DNA of 64,000 nucleotides from Pseudoalteromonas sp. N1230-9 (GTDB lineage: Bacteria > Pseudomonadota > Gammaproteobacteria > Enterobacterales > Alteromonadaceae). The stretch's first letter is position 1; every line of letters begins with the position of its first letter. The stretch lies in contig NZ_CP090419.1 of assembly GCF_032716425.1 (NCBI RefSeq), forward strand, positions 2,296,001 through 2,360,000, read 5' to 3'. The position numbers and the translations under genes were made by a program. A model generated the notes under the pieces. The model was not told the origin of the DNA. It saw only the letters and a list, made by a program, of their open reading frames with translations, and ran no database searches. This document shows positions 63,904-64,000 of the stretch, in pieces.

Positions 63904-64000
63904 TTACAAATTTAAAGCAGGTTCAGACAATATCTGTACGTTATTTTTGAATACCTCTAAAAGCCCCGGCGGTGACTGTTCCGTACCAAGCAAAGTCACA
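63904..64000 (-). CDS. C-terminal end of a gene entering from the right, partial
   Basis: An open minus-strand frame runs from the window edge to TAA at 63904-63906: 31 residues ending EVFKNNVQILSEPALNL. The peptide looks protein-like and the small membrane gene begins 49 bp after it with a good ribosome site. Too short to name. Confidence 0.5.
   Translation of the reverse strand, partial: VTLLGTEQSPPGLLEVFKNNVQILSEPALNL

Overview
The window looks like a chromosomal segment of a marine gammaproteobacterium of the order Alteromonadales, most likely Pseudoalteromonas or a close relative. This is an inference from AT-rich DNA, large identical tRNA arrays, a TonB receptor/flavin halogenase/SapC cluster, and E. 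coli-like local gene orders (ligA-zipA-smc; yqcA-truC-yqcC/csrB/syd/queF; perM/bepA-arsC; bamC/gcvR-bcp). I see no phage, integrase, transposase or CRISPR array. It reads as core chromosome with a few accessory modules.

Left part (1-9.2 kb): the end of a HlyD-type adaptor lipoprotein gene; a right-to-left tRNA operon (tRNA-Ala, then seven identical tRNA-Glu plus two tRNA-Glu-like relics); and a left-to-right operon of seven identical tRNA-Val plus two decayed copies. Both operons start from strong promoters with a GCGCCCC discriminator. They are followed by a three-gene signalling unit: a receiver-TPR protein lacking its phosphoacceptor Asp, a periplasmic sugar-type binding protein, and a hybrid histidine kinase.

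Middle-left (9.2-25.5 kb): msrB; ligA with three small membrane-protein genes; zipA; smc; a SpoU rRNA/tRNA methyltransferase; the yqcA-truC-yqcC block; DUF3549/DUF3301; a CsrB-like regulatory RNA (21 GGA motifs, GacA/UvrY-type palindrome upstream) that no protein-coding scan would show; then a GNAT, DUF2789, DUF2310, syd and queF.

Centre (25.5-41 kb): a periplasmic isoaspartyl peptidase; sapC, a DUF6445-like gene, a flavin-dependent halogenase and a TonB-dependent receptor; then pgl, zwf, pgi and a LacI-type regulator. Three near-identical operators (ATGACARCGYTGTCAT) sit upstream of the receptor (two sites) and pgi, tying outer-membrane uptake to glucose-6-phosphate metabolism. A 755-aa fusion of cysteine desulfurase, persulfide-dioxygenase-like metallo-beta-lactamase domain and rhodanese follows.

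Right part (41-64 kb): perM with a TusA-like gene; bepA, arsC-like, wrbA-like and DUF2069 genes; an ankyrin membrane protein; a lone MlaC; PagL; a YjiH transporter; bamC, gcvR, bcp; queE and queC; a VRR-NUC (FAN1-like) nuclease fused to a DnaQ-type exonuclease; and a two-component system divergent from an LTA-synthase-like transferase, eptA and dgkA. The shared intergenic region carries tandem CTTAAG-N5-CTTAAG boxes of the PmrA/QseB kind, so this end looks like an envelope-modification regulon.
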